Shown here: positions 19,244-28,199 of the stretch, one piece after another
Layout of the letters: the number at the start of each line of letters is the position of its first letter
Position numbering within the stretch: position 1 is the first letter of the stretch
NCBI GenBank assembly: GCA_031291295.1
Contig: JARLJI010000184.1
Span: forward strand, 1 to 64,000
Origin: Rhodoferax sp.
GTDB taxonomy: Bacteria; Pseudomonadota; Gammaproteobacteria; Burkholderiales; Burkholderiaceae_C
DNA: 64,000 nucleotides
Direction of reading: 5' to 3'
Translations under genes and position numbers: made by a program
The notes under the pieces: model-generated
What the model saw: the letters and a program-made list of their open reading frames with translations, nothing else
What the model was told of the DNA's origin: nothing
Databases searched by the model: none

Positions 19244-22200
19244 TCAGTCGTACACGATGGCCGCACGCCCCTGGTCGGCCTGTGCCATCCAGCTCGCCAG
19301 CGCTGCATCGGTCGGGAAGAACTTGACCTCGTCGCCGAGCTGCAGCTCGGCCGCCGCGCCGGTGCTCTCAGCCTGGCGCTGCAAGGTGAGCCGCACGCCC
19401 AGGCCGCGCAACAATTCACCCTGCTCCGTCGCCTCGCGTTTGGGCGGAAAGTCCTTCAGCAGGCGCGCAATGTCCGGCGCCCTGCCGTTCACGGCCACGC
19501 GCAAAAACTTGCCGAAGCGGCAGCGCGCCGTCGCCAGGTCCCAGACCTGGGTCACGGTCAGTTGCAAGCCGCCCGAGAAACGGTCGGGCTGCAGCTTGCC
19601 CATCACGATGACCAGCTCGTCGTCTTTCAGCAGGTTGCGGTTGGCGTTGAGCAGCGCCTCGTCGGCGCGCGCATCGATCACGCCGGATTTGTCGTCGAGC
19701 TTGAACAGCGCCAGCTTGCCGCGCTGGCCGTTGATGACGCGCAGGTCGCTCACGATGCCGGCCAGCAATTGCGGCTCGCGCGAGTCGATCAGGTCGTCGA
19801 TCTGGCGTTTGACGAAGCGGCGCACTTCCAGCGTGACCTCGTCAAACAGGTGGCCCGACAGGTAAAAGCCGATGGCCGTCTTCTCGTAGGTCAGGCGCTC
19901 TTTCACGCCCCACGGCGTGGCGTCCACCAGATTGGGCTCCTGCGTGCTGGAGCCATGATCGTCGTCGCCCATGTCGAACAGGCCGCCCTGGTTGACGTTG
20001 GCCTGCGCGGCGGCGGCGAAGTCGAACGCGCGATCGACCGAGGCGATCAGGGCCGCGCGGTTGAGCTGCAGCGAATCGAAGGCGCCGGCCTTGATCAGCG
20101 CTTCGAGCGCGCGCTTGTTGAACTTGCTGCGGTCCACGCGCACGCAGAAATCGAACAGGCTCGTGAACGGGCCGCCTTCCTGGCGTGCCGCCACGATGGC
20201 GTCGATGGCCTGCTGGCCGGTGCCCTTGACGGCGCCCAGGCCGTAGCGGATCACGGTGTCGGAGATCGGCTCGAAGCGATGAAAGCCGCGGTTCACATCG
20301 GGCGCCTCGAACGTCATGCCCATCTTCAGGGCATCTTCATACAACATCCGCAGCTTGTCGGTGTCGTCCATTTCCACCGTCATGTTGGCGCAGAAGAACT
20401 CGGCCGTGTAGTGAACCTTGATCCAGGCCGTGTGATACGCCAGCAGCGCGTAGGCGGCCGAGTGCGACTTGTTGAAGCCGTAGCCCGCGAATTTTTCCAT
20501 GTCGTCGAACACGGCGTCGGCCTTGTCCGGGGCGATGCCCTTTTTCGCCGCGCCATCGCGGAATATCTGGCGGTGCGTGGCCATTTCCTCGGCCTTCTTC
20601 TTGCCCATGGCGCGGCGCAGCAGGTCGGCGCCGCCGAGCGAGTAACCGCCCAGGATCTGCGCCATCTGCATCACCTGTTCCTGGTAGATCATGACGCCAT
20701 AGGTCTCGGACAGAATGGCCTCCACGCGCGGGTCGGGATACACCACCGGTTCGCGCCCGGCCTTGCGCGCAATGTAGGTCGGGATCAGGTCCATCGGGCC
20801 CGGCCGGTATAGCGCGTTCATGGCGATCAGGTCTTCGAGACGCGTCGGCTTGGCATCGCGCAGCATGCCCTGCATGCCGCGGCTTTCAAACTGGAACACC
20901 GCCTCGGTCTTGCCCTCGGCAAACAACCGGTACACCGCCGGGTCGCCCAAAGGCAGGTTCTCGTAGGCGAAGTTTTCCTGCCCCTTGTGCCGCTTGACGA
21001 TGAAGTCCTTGGCGATTTCCAGGATGGTCAGCGTGGCCAGGCCCAAAAAGTCGAACTTCACCAGGCCGATGGCTTCCACGTCGTCCTTGTCGAACTGGCT
21101 CACCGCCGAGTCGCTGCCGGGCTGCTGGTAGAGCGGACAAAAGTCGGTCAGCCGGCTCGGCGCAATCAGCACGCCGCCCGCGTGCATGCCCACGTTGCGC
21201 GTCATGCCCTCAAGCTTTTGCGCGAGCGCCAGCAGGGTCTTGACCTCGTCCTCCTTGTCCAGCCGCTCGGCCAGGATCGGCTCGGCCTTGATCGCACCGT
21301 CGATCGTGATGTGGGTGCCCGGCTTGTTCGGAATCAGCTTGCTGATGCCGTCGCAAAACGTATAGCTCATGTCCAGCACGCGGCCCACGTCGCGGATCGC
21401 GGCGCGCGCCGCCATGGTGCCGAAGGTGGCGATCTGGCTCACTGCCTCCTTGCCGTATTTGAGCTTGACGTAGTCGATCACACGGTCGCGGTTGCTCTGG
21501 CAGAAGTCGATGTCGAAGTCGGGCATCGACACGCGCTCCGGATTCAAGAAACGCTCGAACAGCAGGTTGTACTGCAGCGGATCCAGGTCGGTGATCTTCA
21601 GCGCATAGGCCACCAGCGAGCCGGCGCCCGAGCCGCGGCCCGGCCCGACCGGACAGCCGTTGTTCTTGGCCCAGTTGATGAAGTCGCCCACGATCAAAAA
21701 GTAACCCGGAAAGCCCATCTTCAGGATCGTGTCGATCTCGAACTCGAGCCGCTCCACATAGCGCGGGCGCTCCTGGTCGCGCTGCTTTGCGTCGGGGTAC
21801 AGATGCGCCAGCCGCTGCTCCAGGCCCTCGTGCGAGGCATGGCGAAAGTAGTCCTCGGGCGAGAGCTTGCGCCCGTCGACTTCAGGCGTGGGAAAGTCCG
21901 GCAGCTGCGGCTTGCCGAGCACCAGCGTAAGGCTGCAGCGCCGCGCGATCTCCAGCGTGTTGGCTACGGCCGAGGGCACATCGGCAAACAGCGCCTGCAT
22001 CTGCGCGGTCGTCTTGAAATACTGCTCGCGCGTGAACTTGCGCACGCGGCGCTGGTTGCCCAGGATTTCGCCCTCGGCGATGCACACGCGCGCCTCGTGC
22101 GCCTCATAGTCGTCCTCCCCGGTGAACTGCACCGGATGCGTCGCCACCACCGGCAGCTTCAGGCTGGCGGCCAGTTGCACGGCGGCGACCACATGCGCTT

Positions 22201-22735
22201 CGTCATTGGCGCGGCCGGCGCGCTGCAACTCGATGTAAAAGCGATGCGGAAACAGCGCAGCCAGCTGCAGCGCCACGGCGCTGGCCCGGCTTGAGTCGCC
22301 CTGTACCAGCGCCTGCCCGACCGGACCCGCCTGCGCGCCGGAGAGCACGATCAGTCCCTCGCCCAGCTCCGTCAGCCACGCCAGTTTGACGACGGCCTGC
22401 GCCTTGATCACGTTTTGCGTCCAGGCGCGCGCCAGCAGCTCCGACAGGTTCAGATAACCCTGGCGGTTTTGCACCAGCAGCACCAGCCGCGACAAGGCCC
22501 CCACATCCGCGCCCAGCCCTTCAAGAAAGATTTCCGTGCCGATCAGGGGTTTGACGCCGGCGCCGCGCGCGGCCTTGTAGAACTTGACGGCGCCGAACAG
22601 GTTGCTGAGGTCGGTGATGGCCAGCGCAGGCTGGCCATCGTCGGCAGCGGCCTGGACAATTTCATCGATGCGGTTGGTGCCATCGACGACGGAAAACTCG
22701 GTGTGAAGACGTAGGTGAACAAACATAGACTGCAT
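19244..22735 (-). CDS. dnaE: DNA polymerase III alpha subunit
   Basis: The 1163-residue replicative polymerase. The N-terminal PHP domain starts MFVHLRLHTEFSVVDG. The palm holds GPGRGSGAGSLVAYAL and the catalytic aspartates in SMPDFDIDFCQSNRDRVI, followed by FNKSHSAAYALLAY. The C-terminal region has the OB fold (LAGIVSDLRVINGQRGKLALFKLDD) and a tail for clamp and tau contact. The length matches E. coli DnaE (1160). ATG 22735 is preferred; Met4 (22726) is an alternative. A second C-family polymerase, dnaE2, is at the right end of the window; this one is the replicative enzyme. It is convergent with tolA. Confidence 0.97.
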   Translation of the reverse strand: MQSMFVHLRLHTEFSVVDGTNRIDEIVQAAADDGQPALAITDLSNLFGAVKFYKAARGAGVKPLIGTEIFLEGLGADVGALSRLVLLVQNRQGYLNLSELLARAWTQNVIKAQAVVKLAWLTELGEGLIVLSGAQAGPVGQALVQGDSSRASAVALQLAALFPHRFYIELQRAGRANDEAHVVAAVQLAASLKLPVVATHPVQFTGEDDYEAHEARVCIAEGEILGNQRRVRKFTREQYFKTTAQMQALFADVPSAVANTLEIARRCSLTLVLGKPQLPDFPTPEVDGRKLSPEDYFRHASHEGLEQRLAHLYPDAKQRDQERPRYVERLEFEIDTILKMGFPGYFLIVGDFINWAKNNGCPVGPGRGSGAGSLVAYALKITDLDPLQYNLLFERFLNPERVSMPDFDIDFCQSNRDRVIDYVKLKYGKEAVSQIATFGTMAARAAIRDVGRVLDMSYTFCDGISKLIPNKPGTHITIDGAIKAEPILAERLDKEDEVKTLLALAQKLEGMTRNVGMHAGGVLIAPSRLTDFCPLYQQPGSDSAVSQFDKDDVEAIGLVKFDFLGLATLTILEIAKDFIVKRHKGQENFAYENLPLGDPAVYRLFAEGKTEAVFQFESRGMQGMLRDAKPTRLEDLIAMNALYRPGPMDLIPTYIARKAGREPVVYPDPRVEAILSETYGVMIYQEQVMQMAQILGGYSLGGADLLRRAMGKKKAEEMATHRQIFRDGAAKKGIAPDKADAVFDDMEKFAGYGFNKSHSAAYALLAYHTAWIKVHYTAEFFCANMTVEMDDTDKLRMLYEDALKMGMTFEAPDVNRGFHRFEPISDTVIRYGLGAVKGTGQQAIDAIVAARQEGGPFTSLFDFCVRVDRSKFNKRALEALIKAGAFDSLQLNRAALIASVDRAFDFAAAAQANVNQGGLFDMGDDDHGSSTQEPNLVDATPWGVKERLTYEKTAIGFYLSGHLFDEVTLEVRRFVKRQIDDLIDSREPQLLAGIVSDLRVINGQRGKLALFKLDDKSGVIDARADEALLNANRNLLKDDELVIVMGKLQPDRFSGGLQLTVTQVWDLATARCRFGKFLRVAVNGRAPDIARLLKDFPPKREATEQGELLRGLGVRLTLQRQAESTGAAAELQLGDEVKFFPTDAALASWMAQADQGRAAIVYD

Positions 22736-22799
22736 TGTAGGAAGCCGCCATTTCGCAGCGTGGGCTGAGCGGCGTCATTGTCGCTTCAGCCATCGATTT

Positions 22800-22848
22800 G
22801 CTACAAAACAAGGAGCAAAAGGCGCAGGTGTGATATGGGCTGCAGCCC
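22800..22848 (+). repeat. Dispersed repeat copy between dnaE and the pirin operon
   Basis: GCTAC-AAAACAAG-GAGC…GGCGC…ATGGGCTGCAGCCC follows the plan of the 19180–19233 copy with more divergence. It ends in the 12-bp palindrome GGGCTGCAGCCC (22837–22848). It is intergenic, downstream of the pirin gene and upstream of dnaE (both minus strand). Confidence 0.5.
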
Positions 22849-22868
22849 GAATTCATCGTGAATCGGGC
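22845..22868 (-). terminator. Hairpin downstream of the pirin operon
   Basis: GCCCGA-A-TTCA (22845–22855) pairs with TGAATCGGGC (22859–22868), giving a 10-bp stem with one bulge and a 3-nt loop. It lies 12 nt after the stop of the last gene of the minus-strand operon. There is no T-tract, so it may protect the 3' end or work with Rho. Confidence 0.45.
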
Positions 22869-22880
22869 CGGCGTGCGACA

Positions 22881-23765
22881 TTACACAATAAAGCGCTTTT
22901 CGGGCAGCGGAATGAACTCGGTCTCGCCCGGCACCTGGCCCACGGCCTGCGCCTCCCAGTCCTGCGCGGCCTGCGCGATGCGCTCCTTGCGGCAGGAGAC
23001 AAAATTCCACCAGATGAAGCGCCGCTCGGGCAGCGCGTCGCCGCCCAGCACCATCAGGCGCGCGGCCGCCGGGGCGTGAAGCTGCACGCTCGCGCCCGGC
23101 GCCAGCACGGCCAGCGTGTGCGCGGCCACCGGCATGCCGTCGATCAGCACTTCGGCATCGACCGCATAGACCGCCAGTTCGGGCGCCAGCGGCGGCAGCG
23201 TGAGACGCCCGCCCGCGGGCAGCGAAACGTCAAGGTAAATGGTTTTGGAATAAGTCACAACCGGCGACACCGCACCAAAGGCCTCGCCGACCAGCACGCG
23301 CACATCGGCATCATCTGCCTTGAGCGCCGGCAGGGCGGCGGCCGGCGTGTGCGCGAAGCTGGGCTCGACCTCTTCATGCTCGCGCGGCAGTGCGGCCCAG
23401 AGCTGGATGCCGTGGTTCACATAGGCCTGATCGCGCAGCTCCTGCGGGCGGCGCTCGGAGTGCACGATGCCGCGGCCCGACGTCATCCAGTTGATGGCGC
23501 CAGGTTCGATTTTTTGCACATAACCCAGGCTGTCCCGGTGCACCATGGCGCCCTCGAACAGGTAGGTCACGGTGGACAGCCCGATGTGCGGATGCGGCCG
23601 CACATCATGATTCGCACCGGGCTGCTCCAGCACCGGGCCGAAGTGGTCGAAAAACAGGAACGGGCCGATGGACTGGCGCTGGGCAGCCGGCAACAGTCGC
23701 CGCACCATGAAGCCGCCGCCGAGGTCATGGCCGTGCCCCGTGAGTTGCAGCAGCGCGCTCGTCAC
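22881..23765 (-). CDS. Pirin family protein (long form)
   Basis: About 294 residues, bicupin fold. The GTG at 23765 is chosen because it overlaps the osmC stop as GTGA, giving MTSALLQLTGHGHDLGGGF. An upstream in-frame ATG (23828) would lie well inside osmC. Pirin metal-site and family blocks are visible: FFDHFGPV, RPHPHIGLSTVTYLFEG (His/His/Glu metal ligands), MTSGRGIVHSER and GIQLWAALP. Bacterial pirins can be quercetin 2,3-dioxygenases or redox-responsive modulators; the substrate is unknown here. It is the last gene of the pirin-doxX-wrbA-osmC-pirin operon, which suggests a role in quinone or electrophile stress. Confidence 0.85.
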   Translation of the reverse strand: MTSALLQLTGHGHDLGGGFMVRRLLPAAQRQSIGPFLFFDHFGPVLEQPGANHDVRPHPHIGLSTVTYLFEGAMVHRDSLGYVQKIEPGAINWMTSGRGIVHSERRPQELRDQAYVNHGIQLWAALPREHEEVEPSFAHTPAAALPALKADDADVRVLVGEAFGAVSPVVTYSKTIYLDVSLPAGGRLTLPPLAPELAVYAVDAEVLIDGMPVAAHTLAVLAPGASVQLHAPAAARLMVLGGDALPERRFIWWNFVSCRKERIAQAAQDWEAQAVGQVPGETEFIPLPEKRFIV

Positions 23766-24178
23766 AAGCGCTCCACGTGGGTGGTGATCTCGGTCGTGAC
23801 CTGCGTCATGAGCTTGTGCACCGGGCACTTGCCCGCCACGGTGCCGAGTTCCTGCAATTGCGCGTCCGTGAGGTCGCCGCTGATCTGCAGCGTGGCGGCG
23901 AGCCGGTACACGCCGGCGCGCTCGCCCGAATCATCGCGCTCGATCACCGTGTGGATGTCGGCCACCGGGATGCCCTTCTTGCGCGCGTACCAGAGCACGG
24001 TCAGGGCCTTGCAGGCGCCTAGCGCCGCATCGTAAAAATCGTGCGGACTGGGGCCGGCGTCCGTGCCGCCCTCGGCCACGCTGCCGTCGGCCAGCAATTC
24101 GTGGCTGCGGATGCGCAGCGTTTGCGCCATGGGCGCGGGTCCGGCTGGTGTCACCTGACGCCTGAGTTCAATGGCCAT
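23762..24178 (-). CDS. OsmC-family peroxiredoxin-like protein
   Basis: A 138-residue OsmC/Ohr fold protein. The two reactive cysteines are seen in ALGACKALTVLWYARKK (about Cys56) and VAGKCPVHKLM (about Cys118). Such proteins reduce organic hydroperoxides with dithiol help. The ribosome site GAGGAG precedes ATG 24178. The stop overlaps the downstream pirin GTG. Its place between a WrbA-like flavoprotein and pirin points to oxidative or quinone stress defence. Confidence 0.87.
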   Translation of the reverse strand: MAIELRRQVTPAGPAPMAQTLRIRSHELLADGSVAEGGTDAGPSPHDFYDAALGACKALTVLWYARKKGIPVADIHTVIERDDSGERAGVYRLAATLQISGDLTDAQLQELGTVAGKCPVHKLMTQVTTEITTHVERL

Positions 24179-24207
24179 GAAAGACTCCTCGTAAAAGGAG
24201 CAATCTA

Positions 24208-24774
24208 TCAGCCGTGCACCTTTACCGCAATGTCGGCCACGCGTTGCCCGAACAGCCGTGCGGTCTCCAGGTCGCCGGGGGCCATCTCCATCGGGCTGGC
24301 GTCGGCCGGCGATGCCGCAATCGCACCGCCGTACGACACCAGGTAGTTGACGTCGTTGCGCGTCGCGGCCTTGGTGTTGCTCGGCATCAGGCCCTGGCTG
24401 ACCCAGATCATGCCGTGCTGCATGCTCAGGGTGAACAGGGTGGCCAGCGTCGCGCCCTTGTCGCCGTTCATGCCGGCGCTATTGGTGAAGCCGCCAGCGA
24501 CCTTGTCGCGCCAGCCCTGCGTGTACCAGACCCGGCTGGAGGCGTCGGCAAACTTCTTGAACTGCCAGCTCACGTTGCCCATGTAAGTGGGCGAGCCGAA
24601 GATGATGGCATCGGCCGCGGCCAGCGTGTCCCAGCCGCCTGCCGGCAGGTTGCCATCGGCGTCGATGGCCACGAGGCTCACCGTGCCCGAGGCGCCCGCG
24701 CCTTCGGCAACGGCCTGCGCCATGCGCTGGGTGTGGCCGTAGCCGGAGTGATAAACCACGGCGACGGTTGCCAT
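24208..24774 (-). CDS. WrbA/flavodoxin-like NAD(P)H:quinone oxidoreductase
   Basis: A 188-residue flavodoxin-fold protein. The N-terminal FMN phosphate loop is AVVYHSGYGHTQRMA, and the second FMN loop is FGSPTYMGNVSWQFKKF. It should reduce quinones by two electrons using FMN and NAD(P)H, preventing redox cycling. AAGGAC precedes ATG 24774. Middle gene of the operon. It is similar to WrbA in loops but shorter (WrbA is about 198), so the symbol is withheld. Confidence 0.85.
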   Translation of the reverse strand: MATVAVVYHSGYGHTQRMAQAVAEGAGASGTVSLVAIDADGNLPAGGWDTLAAADAIIFGSPTYMGNVSWQFKKFADASSRVWYTQGWRDKVAGGFTNSAGMNGDKGATLATLFTLSMQHGMIWVSQGLMPSNTKAATRNDVNYLVSYGGAIAASPADASPMEMAPGDLETARLFGQRVADIAVKVHG

Positions 24775-24802
24775 AGGTGTCCTTGTGCTTGGGTTAAAGG
24801 CT

Positions 24803-25213
24803 TCAGGCCGCGCGTTTGGCGTCCAGGCTCCAGGCGCCCGGACCCCAGGCTGCCAGCGTCAGCAGGCCACCGATGACAGCAATATTCTTGAAGAATAGCA
24901 GTTGCATCACCATTTTCTGGTCAGCCGGCACGGACCAATAGTCGTGGAAGTAGAAGCTGGCGACCAGCGTGAACAGCGCCAGCACCAGGGCCACCCAGCG
25001 CGTCCCGAGCCCGAAAATCAGCGCCAGCCCGCCGCCGATCTCGATCACCAGCGCGAACACGGCGGACACCTCGGGTACCGGCATACCGGCTGATGTGATG
25101 TAGCCCACCGTGCCGGCAAAGCCCATGAGCTTGGCGATGCCTGCGGGCAAGAACAGCACCGCGATCAGCAGGCGGCCGATGAAGGACAAGGGGTTTTGAA
25201 GTGTGTTCGACAT
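24803..25213 (-). CDS. DoxX family membrane protein
   Basis: A 136-residue integral membrane protein with four predicted helices (about 9–28, 48–66, 73–90 and 104–124). It has the DoxX signature FIGRLLIAVLFLPAGIAKLMGF and the middle block VIEIGGGLALIFGLGTRWVAL. DoxX-like proteins are commonly co-encoded with pirins and quinone reductases; some are thiosulfate:quinone oxidoreductase subunits, others redox-stress membrane proteins. AGGAATCAAC precedes the ATG. Second gene of the operon. Confidence 0.88.
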   Translation of the reverse strand: MSNTLQNPLSFIGRLLIAVLFLPAGIAKLMGFAGTVGYITSAGMPVPEVSAVFALVIEIGGGLALIFGLGTRWVALVLALFTLVASFYFHDYWSVPADQKMVMQLLFFKNIAVIGGLLTLAAWGPGAWSLDAKRAA

Positions 25214-25222
25214 GTTGATTCC

Positions 25223-25279
25223 TATAAGTTGAAAAGGTGAAAGGGTGAAATGGAAAAGGGTGTGTGTGTATGAGGGGGT
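25223..25279 (-). promoter_or_regulatory. 57-nt G-free, C-rich stretch in the operon transcript (possible Rho site)
   Basis: The plus strand has no C between about 25223 and 25279, so the minus-strand transcript is completely free of G and rich in C and U across this span. C-rich, G-poor RNA is what Rho binds. It lies between the pirin stop and the doxX start, so it could reduce expression of the downstream four genes. Inference only. Confidence 0.3.
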
Positions 25280-25292
25280 CAGTACGCTACGC

Positions 25293-25994
25293 TCATGCGC
25301 TCAGGTCGAACACCAGCACTTCGGCGTCCTTGCCATGGGCCAGCGTCAGCAGACTTTCGCCCTCGATCAGCGCGGCGTCGCCTGCCACGAGCTTGTTGCC
25401 ATTGACCTGCAACTCGCCGCGCACCAGGTGCACATAGCCCTTGCGCGCAGGGTTCAGAGTCAGCGTGGCGCCCTCAAGTCCGTCAAACAGCCCCGCATAG
25501 ACTGCGGCGTCCGCATGGATCGTGACCGAGCCCTGCGCGCCATCGGGCGAGGCCACCAGGCGCAGCGTGCCGCGCTTCTCAAGCTCAGGGAAGGTCTTTT
25601 GCTCGTAGCTGGGCGCAATGCCGAGCGCGTTGGGCTCGATCCAGATCTGCAGGAAATGCGTGGTCTGGTCCTGGGCGTGGTTGAACTCGCTGTGCTGCAC
25701 GCCGGTGCCGGCGCTCATGCGCTGCACGTCGCCCGGCGGGATGCCGCGCACGTTGCCCATGGTGTCCTTGTGCGCCAGGTTGCCCGACAGCACGTAGCTG
25801 ATGATTTCCATGTCGCGATGCCCGTGCGTGCCGAAACCCATGCCCGGTGCAATGCGGTCCTCGTTGATCACGCGCAGGTTGCCCCAGCCCATGTGCTGGG
25901 CGTCGTAGTAGCCGGCAAACGAGAAGCTGTGGAATGATTTGAGCCAGCCATGGTCGGCATAACCCCTGTCCTGTGATTTGCGAAGCGTCAACAT
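25293..25994 (-). CDS. Pirin family protein (YhhW-like)
   Basis: A 233-residue short pirin. ATG 25994 (MLTLRKSQDRGYADHGW) is preferred over an upstream in-frame start at 26048, since AGGAGAACGCATC precedes it. Metal-site and family motifs are FGTHGHRDMEIISYVLSG (His, His, Glu) and MSAGTGVQHSEFNH. The size and sequence resemble E. coli YhhW, which shows quercetinase activity in vitro. It is the first gene of the operon, divergent from the LysR gene, and so probably the direct regulatory target. Confidence 0.9.
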   Translation of the reverse strand: MLTLRKSQDRGYADHGWLKSFHSFSFAGYYDAQHMGWGNLRVINEDRIAPGMGFGTHGHRDMEIISYVLSGNLAHKDTMGNVRGIPPGDVQRMSAGTGVQHSEFNHAQDQTTHFLQIWIEPNALGIAPSYEQKTFPELEKRGTLRLVASPDGAQGSVTIHADAAVYAGLFDGLEGATLTLNPARKGYVHLVRGELQVNGNKLVAGDAALIEGESLLTLAHGKDAEVLVFDLSA

Positions 25995-26068
25995 GATGCG
26001 TTCTCCTGGAATGCATTGAACTGTAGTTGCTGCAGCAACAAATACCATGCACCGCGTTTGATGGCATC

Positions 26069-26085
26069 ATTCAAATTATTTGAAT
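26069..26085. promoter_or_regulatory. Perfect palindrome, probable LysR operator
   Basis: ATTCAAA-TTA-TTTGAAT is a perfect 7-bp inverted repeat with a 3-bp centre. It lies in the 106-bp space between the divergent pirin operon (start 25994) and the LysR gene (start 26101). LysR regulators bind T-N11-A-type dyads in such positions. Its closeness to the lysR start suggests autorepression plus control of the pirin operon. Confidence 0.6.
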
Positions 26086-26100
26086 CTAGAGCCGCATTCC

Positions 26101-27042
26101 ATGCAAACTCCCCGCGACGCCCTGACACCCGATGCACTTGCCATGCTGCAGGCGATTGCCGCTGCGGGCAGCTTTGCCGCGGCGGCGCGCGCGCTCGGCC
26201 TGGTGCCCAGCGCGCTGACCTATCGCGTGCGCCAGATCGAGGACGCGCTCGACGTGCTGCTGTTCGACCGCAGTTCGCGCCAGGCCAGGCTGACGGCGGC
26301 CGGGCGCGAGTTGCTGGTGGAGGGCGCGCGCCTGCTGGGCGAGATCGACGCGGTGGCAAACCGCGTCAAGCGCGTGGCCACCGGGTGGGAACCTCAGCTC
26401 ACGCTGGCGGTGGACAGCGTGATCTCGCACACCACCATGATGGAATTGTGCGAGGCCTTTTTTGCACTGGGCCCGCCGACCGCGGTCAAGCTGCGCGAGG
26501 AAGCCCTGTCGGGCACGCTGCAGGCGCTGACCTCGGGCCAGGCCGACCTGGCCATCGGCGTGGCCATGGAGCCCGCCACCAGCATGGGCATTCACAGCAA
26601 GCCGCTGGGCCAGATTCACTTTGTCTTTGCCGTGGCGCCGCATCACCCGCTGGCCAGCGCTCTTGAGCCCCTGAGCGACGAGCTGATCCGCCGGTACCGC
26701 GCCGTGGCCGTGGCCGACTCGGTGCAGCGCAGCGACGGCATGACCTTCGGGCTGCTCGGCGGACAGGAAGTGTTGACCGTGCCCGGCATGCCGGCCAAGC
26801 TGGAGGCCCATGTGCGCGGCCTCGGCTGCGGCTTTCTGCCCGAGCCGCTGGCGCGCCCCTACCTCGCGACCGGCCGCCTGGTGGCGCGGCAGGTCGAGCG
26901 CCCGGCCCGGCTGGTGCGCTTCAGTTACGCCTGGCGCACGGCCACCCAGACTTCCCAGGGGCGGGCGCTGCAATGGTGGCTGACGCAACTCGAGAGCCCG
27001 GCCACCCGCGCCGCCCTGCTGGAGCGCCAGCAAGGGTTTTAG
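26101..27042 (+). CDS. LysR-family transcriptional regulator
   Basis: About 313 residues. The N-terminal winged helix-turn-helix (about 10–70) reads MLQAIAAAGSFAAAARAL…SALTYRVRQIEDAL, the standard LysR DNA-binding pattern. The substrate-binding type effector domain runs from about 95 to 300. ATG 26101 is chosen; the upstream in-frame TTG (26080) falls inside the palindrome. It is divergent from the pirin-doxX-wrbA-osmC-pirin operon, which it most likely regulates in response to a quinone-like or electrophilic signal. The effector is not deducible. Confidence 0.9.
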   Translation: MQTPRDALTPDALAMLQAIAAAGSFAAAARALGLVPSALTYRVRQIEDALDVLLFDRSSRQARLTAAGRELLVEGARLLGEIDAVANRVKRVATGWEPQLTLAVDSVISHTTMMELCEAFFALGPPTAVKLREEALSGTLQALTSGQADLAIGVAMEPATSMGIHSKPLGQIHFVFAVAPHHPLASALEPLSDELIRRYRAVAVADSVQRSDGMTFGLLGGQEVLTVPGMPAKLEAHVRGLGCGFLPEPLARPYLATGRLVARQVERPARLVRFSYAWRTATQTSQGRALQWWLTQLESPATRAALLERQQGF

Positions 27043-27084
27043 ACATTGAGCCCCCACGCTTGCCACTGCGTGTAGAGTGCGCTC

Positions 27085-28185
27085 ATGCCCACCCCACAAA
27101 GTACAAAGATGACAAAACCTCCCCGCGCCCCGTCTGCCCCCTCGAAGGTCCCCCGCCACATCGCCGTGATCGGCGCCGGCATGGCCGGTATCGCCTGTGC
27201 CCGCACCCTGGTGCAGGCCGGCCACCGCGTGACGGTGTTCGACAAAAACCAGGACGTGGGCGGGCGCATGGCCACGCGCGACACGCCGTTTGGCACCTTC
27301 GACCCCGGCACGCAGTACTTCACCGTGCGCGATGCGCGCTTTGCCCAGGCGCTGGCCACCACGCCCGGCGCCTGCAAGCCGTGGAGTGCAAACACCGTGC
27401 GCGTACTCGACACCTACGGCCGCGTGACCGCCGCCGGCCTGCCCGCGCGCGAGCCGCACTGGGTGCCGGCACCCGCCATGAACACTCTGCCGACCCAGTG
27501 GGCGCAGCCGCTGCACGAGGCTGGCGGCGTGGAGCTGCAGACACGGGTCACGCGCATCGAGCCCGACCCCATCAGCGCGCGGCACTGGCAGTTGCGCACC
27601 AGCGGCGCCGAGGATTCGCAGCATGTGTTCTCGGGTTTTGACGCCGTGGTACTGGCCACGCCCTCGGCACAGGCGCAGGAGCTGCTGCAAAATTCAAAGC
27701 AAGGCCCGCAACTGGCGAAGCAGATCAGCGCGGTGCGGGTTGCCCCCTGCTGGACCCTGATGCTGGCGTTTCCGCAGGCGGTGCAGCCCACGCTCACACA
27801 TCTTGGCCCGCAGTGGAACGCGGCGCGCAGCACGCACCACCGCATTGCCTGGCTGGCGCGCGAGTCCTCCAAGCCGGGACGCGGCGCCATCGAGCGCTGG
27901 ACCGTGCAGGCCAGCGACGCCTGGTCGCACGAACACCTGGAAGACGACGCGCCGCGCGTGCAGGCCAAGCTGCTCAAGGCGTTTGCCGAGGTCACCGGCA
28001 TCCGCACGGAACCGGCCCACGCCGAGGTGCACCGCTGGCGCAACGCCCAGACCGTCAAGCCGCTGGGCAAGACCCACGTATGGGACGCCAAGGCGCGCCT
28101 GGGGCTGTGCGGCGACTACCTGATCGGCCACCGCGTGGAAGACGCGTTTGTCTCCGGGCTGGAACTGGCGCTCGCCATGGCGTGA
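27085..28185 (+). CDS. FAD/NAD(P)-dependent oxidoreductase (renalase-like)
   Basis: A 366-residue flavoprotein. The dinucleotide fold is seen near the N-terminus, [21 protein letters not shown] with [17 protein letters not shown] (about 25–62), and the C-terminal FAD contact [23 protein letters not shown]. The GGRMATR…[12 protein letters not shown] pattern is that of the renalase/amine-oxidase-like group in Proteobacteria. The substrate is unknown. ATG 27085 or 27109 may be used. The gluQ ATG follows 14 nt after the stop, so this gene may lead the gluQ–trmB–rlu run. Confidence 0.82.
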   Translation: MPTPQSTKMTKPPRAPSAPSKVPRHIAVIGAGMAGIACARTLVQAGHRVTVFDKNQDVGGRMATRDTPFGTFDPGTQYFTVRDARFAQALATTPGACKPWSANTVRVLDTYGRVTAAGLPAREPHWVPAPAMNTLPTQWAQPLHEAGGVELQTRVTRIEPDPISARHWQLRTSGAEDSQHVFSGFDAVVLATPSAQAQELLQNSKQGPQLAKQISAVRVAPCWTLMLAFPQAVQPTLTHLGPQWNAARSTHHRIAWLARESSKPGRGAIERWTVQASDAWSHEHLEDDAPRVQAKLLKAFAEVTGIRTEPAHAEVHRWRNAQTVKPLGKTHVWDAKARLGLCGDYLIGHRVEDAFVSGLELALAMA

Positions 28186-28199
28186 AGCGGGGCGGTGGC

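Noticed and set aside
26080-26100. TTG start for the LysR gene at 26080
   Set aside because: It lies inside the putative operator palindrome and has no ribosome site; ATG 26101 gives the standard LysR N-terminus.
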